A stretch of 64,000 nucleotides of DNA from Paracoccaceae bacterium (GCA_029862205.1 JAOTXT010000012.1:16822-80821), one strand, 5' to 3'. Shown: positions 43,774 through 54,855, counted from the stretch's first letter. The notes: generated by a model not told the origin, from the letters alone. Program-made: numbers and translations.

Positions 43774-44892
43774 ATGCTGATCGGCTGTCCCAAGGAAATC
43801 AAGAACCAGGAGTACCGGGTCGGCATGACCCCGGCGGCCGCGCGCGAGGCAGTGGCCCACGGCCATGACGTGCTGATCGAGGCCGGCGCGGGCGTGGGCG
43901 CGGGTTTTCCGGATGCGGATTACGAGGCGGCGGGCGCGCGGCTTTCCGACGGACCCGGCCAGATCTTCGCCGAGGCCGAGATGGTGGTGAAGGTCAAGGA
44001 GCCCCAGGCCGGCGAACGCAAGCAGCTGCGCGAGGGCCAGGTCCTGTTCACCTATCTGCATCTGGCGCCGGACCCGGAGCAGACCAACGACCTGCTGGAA
44101 TCAGGCGTCACCGCGATCGCCTACGAGACCGTGACCGACGACCGGGGCGGGCTGCCGCTGCTGGCGCCGATGTCCGAGGTCGCGGGGCGGCTGTCGCCGC
44201 AGGTGGGTGCCTGGGCGCTGCAAAAGGCCAATGGCGGGCGGGGCGTTCTAATGGGCGGCGTGCCGGGGGTCGGTCCGGCGGACGTGGTGGTGATCGGCAG
44301 CGGGGTCGTCGGCACCTACGCGGCGCGGGTCGCCGCCGGCATGGGCGCGCAGGTGACGGTGCTGGACCTCTCGCTCGACCGGATGCGGTATCTGGACGAT
44401 TGCTATAACGGGGTCCTCACGACGCGCTATGCCTCGCGCGCCGCGACCGAGGAACTGGTGGCAACCGCGGACCTGGTGATCGGCGCGGTGCTGATCCCCG
44501 GCGCGGCGGCGCCGAAGCTGGTGACCAAGGCGCAGCTATCGGACATGAAACCCGGGGCCGCGATCGTCGATGTAGCGATCGACCAGGGCGGCTGCTTCGA
44601 GACGTCGAAGGCGACCACCCATGACGATCCGATCTATATTGTCGATGGGATCGTGCATTACTGCGTGGCGAACATGCCGGGCGCGGTGGCGCGCTCCTCG
44701 ACCATCGCGCTGGGCAACGCGACGCTGCCCTTCCTGCTGCAGCTGGCGAACAAGGGCTGGCGCGAGGCCTGCAAGGACAACCCGCATCTGCTGGCGGGGC
44801 TCAACACCCATATGGGCAAGCTGACCAACTTTCCCGTGGGCCAGGCGCTGACGATGGATGTACTGTCGCCGAAACTGGCGTTGAGTATGTAG
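43774..44892 (+). CDS. ald: Alanine dehydrogenase
   Basis: This 372-aa NAD-dependent enzyme interconverts L-alanine with pyruvate and ammonia. It shows MLIGCPKEIKNQEYRVGMTP, with R15 and K75 (KVKEP) for pyruvate and H96 (TYLHLAPD) in catalysis. The nucleotide-binding VIGSGVVGTYAARVA spans 173-187, and the C-terminal HYCVANMPGAVARSST is typical. AGGAAGGG precedes the ATG. It is divergent from the MotA-like gene, and the palindromic repeat copy 2 follows its stop by 14 bases. Confidence 0.96.
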   Translation: MLIGCPKEIKNQEYRVGMTPAAAREAVAHGHDVLIEAGAGVGAGFPDADYEAAGARLSDGPGQIFAEAEMVVKVKEPQAGERKQLREGQVLFTYLHLAPDPEQTNDLLESGVTAIAYETVTDDRGGLPLLAPMSEVAGRLSPQVGAWALQKANGGRGVLMGGVPGVGPADVVVIGSGVVGTYAARVAAGMGAQVTVLDLSLDRMRYLDDCYNGVLTTRYASRAATEELVATADLVIGAVLIPGAAAPKLVTKAQLSDMKPGAAIVDVAIDQGGCFETSKATTHDDPIYIVDGIVHYCVANMPGAVARSSTIALGNATLPFLLQLANKGWREACKDNPHLLAGLNTHMGKLTNFPVGQALTMDVLSPKLALSM

Positions 44893-44905
44893 GAGGTTCT
44901 TCCGC

Positions 44906-45001
44906 CCACCTCCCTCGCACCCGCCTCCCCGCCCAACCACCAATCATACGCATTGGTGGACAATTGGTGGTTGGGCGGGGAGGCGGGTGCGAGGGAGGTG
45001 G
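44906..45001. repeat. Long perfect palindromic repeat, copy 2
   Basis: Two 39-base arms (44906-44944 and 44963-45001) are perfect reverse complements around an 18-base loop. The loop holds a third ATTGGTGG half-site, so the left arm end can pair with either of two partners. The outer arm bases differ from copy 1 on both sides in a compensating way. It lies between ald and the cupin gene and ends 20 bases before the cupin ATG; the GAGGGAGG in its right arm is near the ribosome site. Confidence 0.9.
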
Positions 45002-45020
45002 ACCTAATACAGAGGCCACC

Positions 45021-45314
45021 ATGACAAAAGCCATACCCACCATCCATGTAGAGAATGACCATGTTCGCGTCACCGAATGGCGCTTCGCCCCCGGGGCCGC
45101 GACCGGCTGGCACCGGCATGACTTCGACTATGTGATCACGCCCGTCATCGGCGGCGAGGTGACCCTGGTCGATGGCCAGGGGAACCGGACGCCGTTCACC
45201 ATGGTGCCGGGCACGTCCTATTTCCGCGCCGCCGGGGTCGAGCACGACGTGATCAATGGTGATGGCGGTGAGCTGGCGTTCGTTGAGGTGGAACTGAAGG
45301 GCCGTTCGGGGTGA
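45021..45314 (+). CDS. Small cupin-domain protein
   Basis: This 97-aa single-domain beta-barrel protein has the cupin metal motif H31-x-H33 (GWHRHDFDYVI) and H75 (AAGVEHDV), which usually bind Fe, Mn or Zn. Short stand-alone cupins can be enzymes or ligand sensors. The sequence begins right after the palindrome, with a weak AGAGG site. No specific role can be assigned. Confidence 0.85.
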   Translation: MTKAIPTIHVENDHVRVTEWRFAPGAATGWHRHDFDYVITPVIGGEVTLVDGQGNRTPFTMVPGTSYFRAAGVEHDVINGDGGELAFVEVELKGRSG

Positions 45315-45323
45315 GGCACCGAT

Positions 45324-45391
45324 GTCCCGGGCTCGACCCGGGACCTCGTGGGCTTTCGGCGAACATCGAGGCCCCGGCTCAAGGCCGGGGC
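45324..45391. terminator. Two adjacent hairpins between convergent genes
   Basis: GTCCCGGG/CCCGGGAC (45324-45344) and GCCCCGGC/GCCGGGGC (45371-45391) each form a perfect 8-bp stem with a 5-base loop. They lie between the convergent cupin and suhB genes and probably end transcription from both sides. Similar stems recur between genes in many alphaproteobacteria. Confidence 0.6.
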
Positions 45392-45405
45392 ATTGACAAG
45401 CCGCG

Positions 45406-46191
45406 CTACCCCAGAAGCACTTTCCGCAAGCTCTCGTAGACATGGCCGTTGGCGGCGATGATCTCGCCGGTCTCGAGCATGTCGCCATCGCTGAGCGAAC
45501 CGAAGAGCGCGCCCGCCTCGCGCAGGATGCAGATGCCTGCGGCCATGTCCCAGGCGCCGAGGCCCCGCTCCCAGAACCCGTCGTAGCGGCCCGCCGCCAC
45601 ATAGGCCAGATCGAGCGCCGCCGAGCCGTAGCGGCGGACCCCCGCGCTGCGGGGCATCAGCGCCGCGAGTTCCTTCAGCGATGTCGGCAGGTTCGGGCTG
45701 GCGCCCCAAGGAATACCGGTCGAGAACAGCATCTCGCCGATCTCGCGCCGTGCGGAAACCCTTATCCGACGGTCGTTCAGCCAGGCACCCTGGCCTTTCT
45801 CGGCGACGAATATCTCGTCCTTGATGGGGTCGAGGATCACGCCCGCCACCATCTCGCCCCGGTGTTCCAGGCCGATGGAGACGGCCCAGTGGGGGATGCC
45901 GTGCAGAAAATTCGTCGTGCCATCAAGGGGATCGACGATCCAGCGGCGGGTCGGGTCGCGGCCCTCGACCGGATCGCTCTCCTCGCCGACCCAGCCGTAG
46001 TTGGGCCGGGCCTCCATCAGCTCGTCGCGGATCGTCCGTTCGGCCTTGCGGTCGGCATTCGAGACGAAATCGCCCGGGCCCTTGACGCTGACCTGCAGGT
46101 TCTCGACCTCGCCGAAGTCGCGCACCAGGCGGCGGCCGGCCTTGCGGGCGGCCTTGATCATCACGTTGAGGTTGGGCGAGGCGCTGGCCAA
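45406..46191 (-). CDS. suhB: Inositol monophosphatase-family protein
   Basis: This 261-aa metal-dependent phosphatase has E70 (WVGEESDP), then WIVDPLDGTTNF with D87 and D90, and GAWDMAAG for the third metal-site aspartate. The substrate is likely inositol-1-phosphate or a related sugar phosphate; SuhB homologues also act in rRNA transcription. It lies six bases from efp, in the same direction, a frequent neighbourhood in alphaproteobacteria. Confidence 0.92.
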   Translation of the reverse strand: MASASPNLNVMIKAARKAGRRLVRDFGEVENLQVSVKGPGDFVSNADRKAERTIRDELMEARPNYGWVGEESDPVEGRDPTRRWIVDPLDGTTNFLHGIPHWAVSIGLEHRGEMVAGVILDPIKDEIFVAEKGQGAWLNDRRIRVSARREIGEMLFSTGIPWGASPNLPTSLKELAALMPRSAGVRRYGSAALDLAYVAAGRYDGFWERGLGAWDMAAGICILREAGALFGSLSDGDMLETGEIIAANGHVYESLRKVLLG

Positions 46192-46196
46192 GACGG

Positions 46197-46760
46197 TTAA
46201 GCCCGCTCGACGTATTCGCCGGTCTCGGTCGAGACGACGACCGCCTCGCCCTGGCCGACAAAGGGCGGGACCATGATCTTGACCCCGTTGTCGAGCAGCG
46301 CCGGCTTGAACGAATTGGCCGCGGTCTGGCCGCGCACGACCGGCTCGGTCTCGGTCACCGCACAGGTCACCTTGTCGGGCAGGGTCACGCTAAGTGCCTC
46401 GGAGTCATAGTATTCTATGGTGACGGTCATGCCGTCCTGCAGGAACGGGCGGCGCTCGCCCAGGATATCGGCGGCAAGCTCGATCTGTTCGAAGGTCTCG
46501 GCATCCATGAAGACCAGCATACCGTCGGACTCGTACAGGAACTGCTGGTCCTTCTGTTCGAGCCGGACGCGGTCGACCTTGTCGGCCGAGCGGAACCGCT
46601 CGTTGAGCTTTGAGCCGTTGCGCAAGTTGCGCAGCTCGACCTGAGCGAAGGCGCCGCCCTTGCCGGGCTTGACGTGGTGGGTCTTCACCGCGACCCAGAG
46701 GCCGCCATTGTGCTCGATCACATTGCCGGGCCGGATTTCATTGCCGTTGATCTTTGGCAT
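46197..46760 (-). CDS. efp: Translation elongation factor P
   Basis: This 187-aa factor rescues ribosomes stalled on polyproline. It has the N-terminal KOW-like domain with loop VKPGKGGAF, in which K34 is the residue that is beta-lysylated in many bacteria. The two OB domains follow, with the C-terminal TGEYVERA close. Whether a modifying enzyme exists cannot be seen here. It is first of the efp-suhB pair. Confidence 0.96.
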   Translation of the reverse strand: MPKINGNEIRPGNVIEHNGGLWVAVKTHHVKPGKGGAFAQVELRNLRNGSKLNERFRSADKVDRVRLEQKDQQFLYESDGMLVFMDAETFEQIELAADILGERRPFLQDGMTVTIEYYDSEALSVTLPDKVTCAVTETEPVVRGQTAANSFKPALLDNGVKIMVPPFVGQGEAVVVSTETGEYVERA

Positions 46761-47044
46761 GGGGGGTCACCTGAATGGGGGTAAGTCGCGGGCTCTATAG
46801 CCGGGGGTGCGGGGCGAGGCAAGGCGGGGGTGGGAGATCGCAGTCGGCTGGGTGGATTGGGGCGCTCTTAGGGGAGCGATGCCACGGGCACGGGGATGCC
46901 GATACCTCGCCGCAAAGGATCAGAGGGTCGCGCCCGAACCGAGGGTGGGCGCAGTCGCGCCCGCGCCCCGTCGACTCATCGGGGGGCGGGTCGGGCGCGA
47001 TCCGGGGCTGACGCCCCGGGGGGTGCGGCAATGTTGTCGTCCGG
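46761..47044. other. GC-rich intergenic region
   Basis: This stretch of 284 bases upstream of efp is strongly GC-rich and carries only imperfect inverted repeats, for example GGGGCTGACGCCCC near 47005-47018 and GCGCCCG with CGGGCGC around 46960-47000. I see no gene. Confidence 0.4.
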
Positions 47045-48838
47045 TTAGTCTTCTAAGTTGGCTGATTGCTGACGGATGAAAACCCAATCGATTGCGCGTT
47101 TGATATGCGGTCGAAGAGTCTCAGGGTAAAGATGTTCCACAAAGCCATAGATGGCGGTTCCGATCGCCGTTGTTGCCGATGCTGCCGCAGGCGCGAGTGT
47201 TACGGCCGTGGCCAAACCTAGGACGACGCTGAATCGTGCAAGGGTTGCCAAACCGGAAACTTCCATCTGCCTGCGCATTCGATGAAGCTTTTCCCTATCT
47301 GCCGCTTCTCCCGCTCGGTCAATTTGCGCATCAATCTCGCGCAACCGTTCCGCTTGATCGTGCAGCAATTCTGGGAGATCGCGAGACGGAACCGGCAAGT
47401 CGCCCCAATCGACCGCGTCGATCTCCGTCGCGACGATGTCAAGCGTTTGCACGACTTCGACGGTCGTTGCGGCGGGAGGAAGGTCAATCTCCGCTGCTGC
47501 CTCAACCAGATCACCGAATGCTTCGGGGAAGTCGGCCCATAACCCTCGATCAGCCCGGACAATGTCGCCAAGCTTGCCGCCTAGATAGGGGCCAAGTCCC
47601 TGAAGCGTTTCGGAATCTTGATGTGCACGGACCAGGGCGGCACTATAAATTTTTAGTAAGCGGGGATTGGCGCGGTTCGGTCCTCCCGAGGCCTGCCTAG
47701 CATAGCGTTGAAGATCCCGGGACAGCGCGCGGGGCACGTTGGGCGCATCCTCATCTAGGTCTTCAGCAAGATTCGAGCAGCTCTCCGCCAAAGCTGCGAG
47801 CTTGTCAGCGTAGTCCGCTCCTAAGCGGCCTTCTGGAATGGCATGGAAGTCGCTTTCAAATGGAACCAATTCAATTTGGTTAGTCGACGGATCGTACCTG
47901 AAATCCGTCAGCGCAGCACGGAGTTCGACAGATGAAAGGACGGCCCGGAGTTTGACTCGAAACTGCTCCTCACTCTCGATGGACGGCTCACCACCAGATT
48001 GAACAGCGCCGGGTGGAGGCTCGACGAGAGATGAAGTCCCGGCTTCCCAGGCGCGTCGGTCTCTGATCACTTCCGCAATCGCCACATTGACCGCCTTCGC
48101 TCCCTGGTCCCAGAGGTCGGGATCAAGGTTTGCCCAGTTCTCCTCGACGCCGGTTTTGAAAGGGCGGCCAATGACGCGATCATTGTACCAGTCTATCCAG
48201 ACCTCCCAACCTTCGTCCCTCGAATTGAGCATCGCACACAGCGACAACCAAAGCCGATTGATACTCTCTGGCACAGCGCCTTCCCATAACGGTCGTTCGG
48301 CAAGTTCACTGGCGGAAAATCCGTTCTCAATCAGGTCTACGTCGGCTTGAATCAAAGAGTTCAGCTTTGAGTAAATCCCCGTTCGACGCTGCTCATCCAC
48401 AATCTTCGCCGCGGTTGCCGCGTCGCCGATGGCCCCTTGCGCATGGTCGGGTAAATCTGTGTGCTCGTTGAAGAGCTCTTGAGCCAGACCAAACAAATTT
48501 ATTACCGAGTGGATTGTGGAAGCGGCCGCCGAAGGTTCTAGCGAGCGAGCGGTTGCAAGAGCCCCAACGATGATCTCCGGTAGCTGATCCGCCCTGATCA
48601 AATCAAATGCTCTGAAATCCTCTCGATGCGTTCTTGCGAATGTGAAGGTCATCTGAACCGCTCGAAAGATCGAAAGCATAGATCCATCGTCGGCAATTTT
48701 CTCTATTTCGTCCTGTCGGAATGCAAGAATTGGAAGCACGCGAAGCGATGCGCGACCAGCAACTATTGCTCGTTCGGCCGCTATACGTGTTTTCGACCAC
48801 TCCCAGATCGAACCAGGATCACTTGGATCAACTATCAA
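47045..48838 (-). CDS. Large hypothetical protein, lower-GC accessory gene
   Basis: This 597-aa protein starts at a TTG directly after an in-frame stop (MIVDPSDPGSIWEWSK). The N-terminal SIWEWSKTRIAAERAIVAGRASLRVLPI segment recurs, as I recall, in uncharacterised accessory proteins. Most of the chain is helical and acidic. Around residues 530-570 is a hydrophobic, alanine-rich stretch (FSVVLGLATAVTLAPAAASA) that may insert into a membrane, followed by a basic end. GC content is visibly lower than in efp or pgm, suggesting transfer. It stands alone and no function can be named. Confidence 0.7.
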   Translation of the reverse strand: MIVDPSDPGSIWEWSKTRIAAERAIVAGRASLRVLPILAFRQDEIEKIADDGSMLSIFRAVQMTFTFARTHREDFRAFDLIRADQLPEIIVGALATARSLEPSAAASTIHSVINLFGLAQELFNEHTDLPDHAQGAIGDAATAAKIVDEQRRTGIYSKLNSLIQADVDLIENGFSASELAERPLWEGAVPESINRLWLSLCAMLNSRDEGWEVWIDWYNDRVIGRPFKTGVEENWANLDPDLWDQGAKAVNVAIAEVIRDRRAWEAGTSSLVEPPPGAVQSGGEPSIESEEQFRVKLRAVLSSVELRAALTDFRYDPSTNQIELVPFESDFHAIPEGRLGADYADKLAALAESCSNLAEDLDEDAPNVPRALSRDLQRYARQASGGPNRANPRLLKIYSAALVRAHQDSETLQGLGPYLGGKLGDIVRADRGLWADFPEAFGDLVEAAAEIDLPPAATTVEVVQTLDIVATEIDAVDWGDLPVPSRDLPELLHDQAERLREIDAQIDRAGEAADREKLHRMRRQMEVSGLATLARFSVVLGLATAVTLAPAAASATTAIGTAIYGFVEHLYPETLRPHIKRAIDWVFIRQQSANLED

Positions 48839-48880
48839 AATTATTCCGTTTGTTCCGTTGCATGGGAGCGTCGACTCCGC

Positions 48881-50605
<1,725 letters not shown>

Positions 50606-50648
50606 CTATGGGCCACAATTACCAGTGGGGGCGGCCAGTGGGGTCAGT

Positions 50649-52160
50649 ATGAGCAGCTATATCCTCGCCATCGATCAGGGCACGACCTCGAGCCGGGCGA
50701 TCCTGTTCGACCAGGACCTGAAGATCGCAGGGATCGGGCAGCAGGAATTCGAGCAGCACTTCCCGGATTCCGGCTGGGTCGAGCATGAGCCACAGGATCT
50801 GTGGGAGACGACTGTCGCCACCTGCCGCGCCGCGATCGAGAAGGCGGGCGCCGAGGCCGGCCAGATCGCCGCGATCGGCATCACCAATCAGCGCGAGACG
50901 ACCCTGGTCTGGGACAAGGCGACCGGCGAGCCGGTGCACCGTGCCATCGTCTGGCAGGACCGGCGCACGGCAGCGCGCTGCGCCGAGCTGCGCGAGGCAG
51001 GCCACGAGGCGATGGTGACCGAGCGGACGGGGCTGCTGCTGGACCCCTATTTCTCCGGCACCAAGGCGGCCTGGATCCTGGACCATGTGGAGGGCGCGCG
51101 GGCCCGGGCCGAACGGGGCGAGCTTCTGTTTGGGACCGTCGATTGCTACCTGATCTGGCGGCTGACCGGTGGCCCGAATGCAAATGCCGTGCACGCGACG
51201 GATGCCACCAACGCCTCTCGCACCATGCTCTACAATATCCGTCAGGGGGCCTGGGATGCCGAGCTCTGCGACTTGATCGGCGTGCCGGTCGCCATGCTGC
51301 CGGAGGTGCGAGACTGCGCGGTGGAATTCGGGGTGGCCGAGGCCGGGCTTTTCGGCGGCGCCATTCCGATCCTGGGCGTGGCGGGCGACCAGCAGGCGGC
51401 GACAGTGGGTCAGGCCTGCTTCAAGCCCGGTATGATGAAATCAACCTACGGCACTGGATGTTTTGCGCTTTTGAATACGGGGCGCGCGCCGGTAACGTCC
51501 ACAAACCGGCTGCTGACGACCATCGCCTATCAGCTCGACGGCACGCCGACTTATGCGCTGGAGGGCTCGATCTTCATCGCCGGCGCGGTGGTGCAATGGC
51601 TGCGCGATGGGCTGGGAATCATCGGCTCGGCGGCCGAGACGCAAGAGCTGGCCGAGCGGGCGAATGACGCTCAATCGGTCTATCTGGTGCCAGCCTTCGT
51701 GGGCCTCGGCGCGCCCTATTGGGATGCGGAGTGCCGGGGCGCGATCCACGGGCTGACCCGCGGCACCGGCCCGGCCGAGCTGGCACGCGCGGCGCTGGAG
51801 AGTGTGGGCTATCAGACCCGCGATCTGCTGGAGGCGATGAAAGGCGATATGGGTGCCATGATGGATGCGCGCGGCGACACGGTGCTGCGCGTCGATGGCG
51901 GCATGACCACCAGCGATTGGACCATGCAGTTCCTGGCCGACATCCTGGGCGCGCCCGTGGACCGGCCTGAGATCCTGGAGACGACGGCGCTGGGGGCGGC
52001 CTGGCTGGCAGGGATGAAGGCCGGGGTCTGTCCCGGGCCCGACGAGTTCGCCAAGGGTTGGGCGCTGGAGCGCCGGTTCGAGCCGGCGATGGCTGACCAG
52101 ACACGCGCCACGAAATATGCCGGCTGGCAGGATGCGGTGCGCCGCACCCTGAGCACCTAA
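50649..52160 (+). CDS. glpK: Glycerol kinase
   Basis: This 503-aa FGGY kinase phosphorylates glycerol. It opens with [16 protein letters not shown], has [28 protein letters not shown] and the ATPase [15 protein letters not shown] and [14 protein letters not shown]. Motifs and length fit GlpK. The start at 50649 has only a weak GGGG site. pgi follows 17 bases after its stop, so carbon-flux genes pgm, glpK and pgi are clustered here, with glpK and pgi likely co-transcribed. Confidence 0.96.
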   Translation: MSSYILAIDQGTTSSRAILFDQDLKIAGIGQQEFEQHFPDSGWVEHEPQDLWETTVATCRAAIEKAGAEAGQIAAIGITNQRETTLVWDKATGEPVHRAIVWQDRRTAARCAELREAGHEAMVTERTGLLLDPYFSGTKAAWILDHVEGARARAERGELLFGTVDCYLIWRLTGGPNANAVHATDATNASRTMLYNIRQGAWDAELCDLIGVPVAMLPEVRDCAVEFGVAEAGLFGGAIPILGVAGDQQAATVGQACFKPGMMKSTYGTGCFALLNTGRAPVTSTNRLLTTIAYQLDGTPTYALEGSIFIAGAVVQWLRDGLGIIGSAAETQELAERANDAQSVYLVPAFVGLGAPYWDAECRGAIHGLTRGTGPAELARAALESVGYQTRDLLEAMKGDMGAMMDARGDTVLRVDGGMTTSDWTMQFLADILGAPVDRPEILETTALGAAWLAGMKAGVCPGPDEFAKGWALERRFEPAMADQTRATKYAGWQDAVRRTLST

Positions 52161-52177
52161 CTAGTGGGGAGCACGCG

Positions 52178-53707
52178 ATGAGCGGCGCGGTGGAGATGGC
52201 CTGGGCGGCGCTGAAGGCGGAGGCGGCCCGGCTGGACGCGACGACGCTCAGCACGCTTTTCGAGGCTGACCCGGACCGGTTCGATCGGTTCTCGGCGGAG
52301 GGTGCCGGGCTGATGATGGACTTCTCGAAAGAAAAGATCGACCGGGCGGCGCTGGAGGCGCTGATCGCGCTGGCCCGGGCCGCGCGTGTCGAGGCGCGGC
52401 GCGACGCGATGTGCGCGGGCGAGGCGATCAACACGACCGAGGGGCGCGCGGTGCTGCACATGGCGCTGCGGGGCGGCGCCGGGTCAGAGGCCGCGGCCGA
52501 GACTGAGACCGCGGCGGCCGAGCGCGACCGGTTCCTGAGCTATGCCGAGGAGGTGCGCCGGTCGGGGGTGGCCGACGTGATCGCCATCGGCATCGGCGGC
52601 TCGTCGCTGGGACCCGAGATGGCGACCAAGGCGCTGGCCCCCTGGCATGACGGGCCGCGGGTGCACTTCGTCTCGAATGTCGACGGGGCGCATCTTGGCG
52701 ACGTGCTCAAGCGCTGCGATCCGGCGAGAACGCTGGTGATCGCGACGTCGAAGACCTTCACCACCGAGGAGACCATGGCGAATGCCCGCGCGGCGCGCGA
52801 CTGGCTGGGCGCCAGCGCCGGGGGGCGGATGGCGGCGGTGACCGCCGCGACCGACAAGGCGGCGGAGTTCGGCATCCCGCCCGAGCGGTGCTTTGCCATG
52901 TGGGATTGGATCGGCGGGCGCTATTCGGTCTGGTCGGCGGTGGGTCTGCCGCTGGCGATCGCGGTTGGGGCCGGGGCGTTCCGCGCGTTCCTGGACGGTG
53001 CCAGGGCCATGGACCTGCATTTCCGCGAGGCGCCGCTGCAGCGGAACTTGCCGGTGCTGATGGCGCTGATCGGCATTTGGCGGCGCAACGGGATGGGCTG
53101 CGGCAGCTATGCGCTGATCCCCTATGACGCGCGGCTGAGCCGGCTTTCGGCCTGGCTGCAGCAATTGGAGATGGAGTCGAACGGCAAGCGGGTTGGGCTG
53201 GACGGCGAGCTGTTGGCGCGCGCCACCGCACCTGTGGTCTGGGGCGAGCCCGGCTCGGACGCGCAGCATTCCTTCTTCCAGTTGCTGCACCAGGGGACCG
53301 ACGTGATCCCGGTCGACTTCATCCTGGCCGCCGAGCCGGTGGACGGGCTGCCGGGCCATCACGCGCGGCTGACGGCCAATGCCCTGGCCCAGGCCGCGGC
53401 GCTGGCCTTCGGGACACCGGAGGGGACCGAGGCCCACCGGGTCTGCCCGGGTGACCGGCCCTCGACCATGCTGCTGGCCCGCCGGATGGACCCCGCGACC
53501 TTGGGCGCGGTGCTGGCCCTGATGGAGCACAAGGTCTTTGTCCAGGGGACGATCTGGGGGATCAATCCGTTCGACCAATGGGGGGTGGAGCTGGGCAAGG
53601 TGCTGGCGCGGGATGTCCTCGAAAGGATCGAGAGCGATGTCATGGAGGGCCTGGACGGATCGACGGCGGGGTTGTTGAGATCAGTTCGGGATTATGGTGC
53701 AAGCTAG
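52178..53707 (+). CDS. pgi: Glucose-6-phosphate isomerase
   Basis: This 509-aa enzyme interconverts glucose-6- and fructose-6-phosphate. It has IGIGGSSLGPEM, TSKTFTTEETM, the signature WDWIGGRYSVWSAVGLP, the LQQLEMESNGK segment and GSDAQHSFFQLLHQGTD with catalytic histidine. The C-terminal GINPFDQWGVELGK holds the conserved lysine. It is somewhat shorter than E. coli Pgi, mainly at the N-terminus. GGGGAGC precedes the ATG. Confidence 0.96.
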   Translation: MSGAVEMAWAALKAEAARLDATTLSTLFEADPDRFDRFSAEGAGLMMDFSKEKIDRAALEALIALARAARVEARRDAMCAGEAINTTEGRAVLHMALRGGAGSEAAAETETAAAERDRFLSYAEEVRRSGVADVIAIGIGGSSLGPEMATKALAPWHDGPRVHFVSNVDGAHLGDVLKRCDPARTLVIATSKTFTTEETMANARAARDWLGASAGGRMAAVTAATDKAAEFGIPPERCFAMWDWIGGRYSVWSAVGLPLAIAVGAGAFRAFLDGARAMDLHFREAPLQRNLPVLMALIGIWRRNGMGCGSYALIPYDARLSRLSAWLQQLEMESNGKRVGLDGELLARATAPVVWGEPGSDAQHSFFQLLHQGTDVIPVDFILAAEPVDGLPGHHARLTANALAQAAALAFGTPEGTEAHRVCPGDRPSTMLLARRMDPATLGAVLALMEHKVFVQGTIWGINPFDQWGVELGKVLARDVLERIESDVMEGLDGSTAGLLRSVRDYGAS

Positions 53708-53749
53708 AGCCCCAACCGATGAGCCGGAACACCCGTGGCCGCCTTCCCG

Positions 53750-53828
53750 CCCGGCGGGTACCGCCGGGCAGCGCCCGACCGCCCCCACAGGCGGGCGCTT
53801 CGCTTCCGCCCGCGGTCGGTCGCTGCCC
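53750..53828. repeat. Compound hairpin element
   Basis: Three stems occur within 79 bases: CCCGGCGG/CCGCCGGG (53750-53768), a 16-bp stem with one mismatch (53766-53781 with 53813-53828), and an inner GCGGGCG/CGCCCGC (53791-53813). It lies between pgi and the cytochrome c gene and is probably an intergenic structured repeat. Confidence 0.55.
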
Positions 53829-53871
53829 TCCGTCCGTTGGAGCTTCGTTCATTCAGATAGGTTCAATAGCG

Positions 53872-54681
53872 ATGATGAGCATTCTCATTGCGGGCATTGT
53901 AGTGCTCTTCCTCACCCTTCCCACACACGCCGCCGAGATGCCCTCGCCGGATGCGTTGACAGCACGCATGGGTACCGCGCCCCAGGTCATCCGGGTCCAC
54001 GAGCCGCATCTGAGCGTGGGCGGCAGGAAAGTGGCGATCGAGTATCTGGGCTACCCGGCGGGCGAGGTGCTGTCCAAGATCCTGGGCACCGATTGGCGCG
54101 GCCGGGCGGGCGCGGTCGAGTTCCGGGCGCTCGACGGATATGTCAGCCGGATCGACACGGCTCGGTTTGGGCCGGGCCATGCCTGGCTGGTTTTCGCCCG
54201 GCGCGACGGGACCGTCTTCACGGTCGATAATCTGGGCCAAAACCAGCTGGGCGTGCCATTGGGGCCCTATTACCTGGTCTGGGACAACATCACCCGCGCT
54301 GAACTTTTTGCGGAGGGCGCCTCGCATTGGCCCTACCAGGTGGTGGAGATCTCGCTTTTCGACGGCTCGGACGCGGCACTGCGGCCCGATGGGCTGGACG
54401 GCGATCATGGCGCGGCGATCGACCTGGTCAAGACCAATTGCCTGAGCTGCCACAAGGTGAACGGATACGGCGGCGAGAAATTCGAAGACAACCTGGCGGC
54501 CTTGGCGAAGGCGCGGAACCGTGCGGACTTTCTGGCCTGGCTGCTGGCGCCCTCGCGGCTCAAGCCCGGCACGACGATGCCGCCGCTGGCACCCCTGCGC
54601 GCGGAAGCCGAGCGCGAGCGGATGGCGGGGGCGATCTACGAATATCTGGAGGCGGTGCCAGTAGTGGACCCTGGTTCTTAG
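53872..54681 (+). CDS. Monohaem cytochrome c fused to a molybdopterin-oxidoreductase-like domain
   Basis: This 269-aa protein has a signal peptide (residues 1-20, THA-AEMP). The region from about 35 to 155 (VEFRALDGYVSRIDTARF, GVPLGPYYLVWDN) resembles the substrate-side fold of sulfite-oxidase or YedY-type enzymes but shows no obvious molybdenum-binding cysteine. The C-terminal class I cytochrome domain has CLSCH at 190-194 and a likely axial M236 in TTMPPL. It should be periplasmic and carry electrons. The ATG at 53872 is preferred because the signal peptide begins there. Confidence 0.8.
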   Translation: MMSILIAGIVVLFLTLPTHAAEMPSPDALTARMGTAPQVIRVHEPHLSVGGRKVAIEYLGYPAGEVLSKILGTDWRGRAGAVEFRALDGYVSRIDTARFGPGHAWLVFARRDGTVFTVDNLGQNQLGVPLGPYYLVWDNITRAELFAEGASHWPYQVVEISLFDGSDAALRPDGLDGDHGAAIDLVKTNCLSCHKVNGYGGEKFEDNLAALAKARNRADFLAWLLAPSRLKPGTTMPPLAPLRAEAERERMAGAIYEYLEAVPVVDPGS

Positions 54682-54758
54682 GGTGAGGACGGGCGCTCCT
54701 TCGAGCGGCAATAGAGGCTGTTGCTTTTTTTCTGCGCCGCTCAATTTTTCCGTCATCC

Positions 54759-54818
54759 CCGCGCAGGCCGGGATCTGGTTCCACACGACGAGGTCCTCCG
54801 CCTTCGCGGAGGATGACG
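54759..54818. terminator. Hairpin pair between convergent genes
   Basis: TCCTCCGC-CTTC-GCGGAGGA (54794-54813) is a perfect 8-bp tetraloop stem, and a looser CCCCGCGCAGGCCGGG stem lies 35 bases before it. They separate the convergent cytochrome and EamA genes. This GTCATCC-type repeat is widespread in alphaproteobacteria. Confidence 0.55.
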
Positions 54819-54855
54819 GTCACGAGCGACTGCCTCAGACAAGGCACAAGCCGCT

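Noticed and set aside
44964..45314. An extended start of the cupin gene inside the palindrome (product starting MVVGRGGGCEGGG)
   Set aside because: The added residues are just translation of the repeat arm. The ATG at 45021 gives a normal cupin start.
54759..54818. A novel repeat at the cytochrome/EamA junction
   Set aside because: The GTCATCC hairpin pair looks like a common alphaproteobacterial intergenic element and a likely terminator, so I kept it as a feature only.
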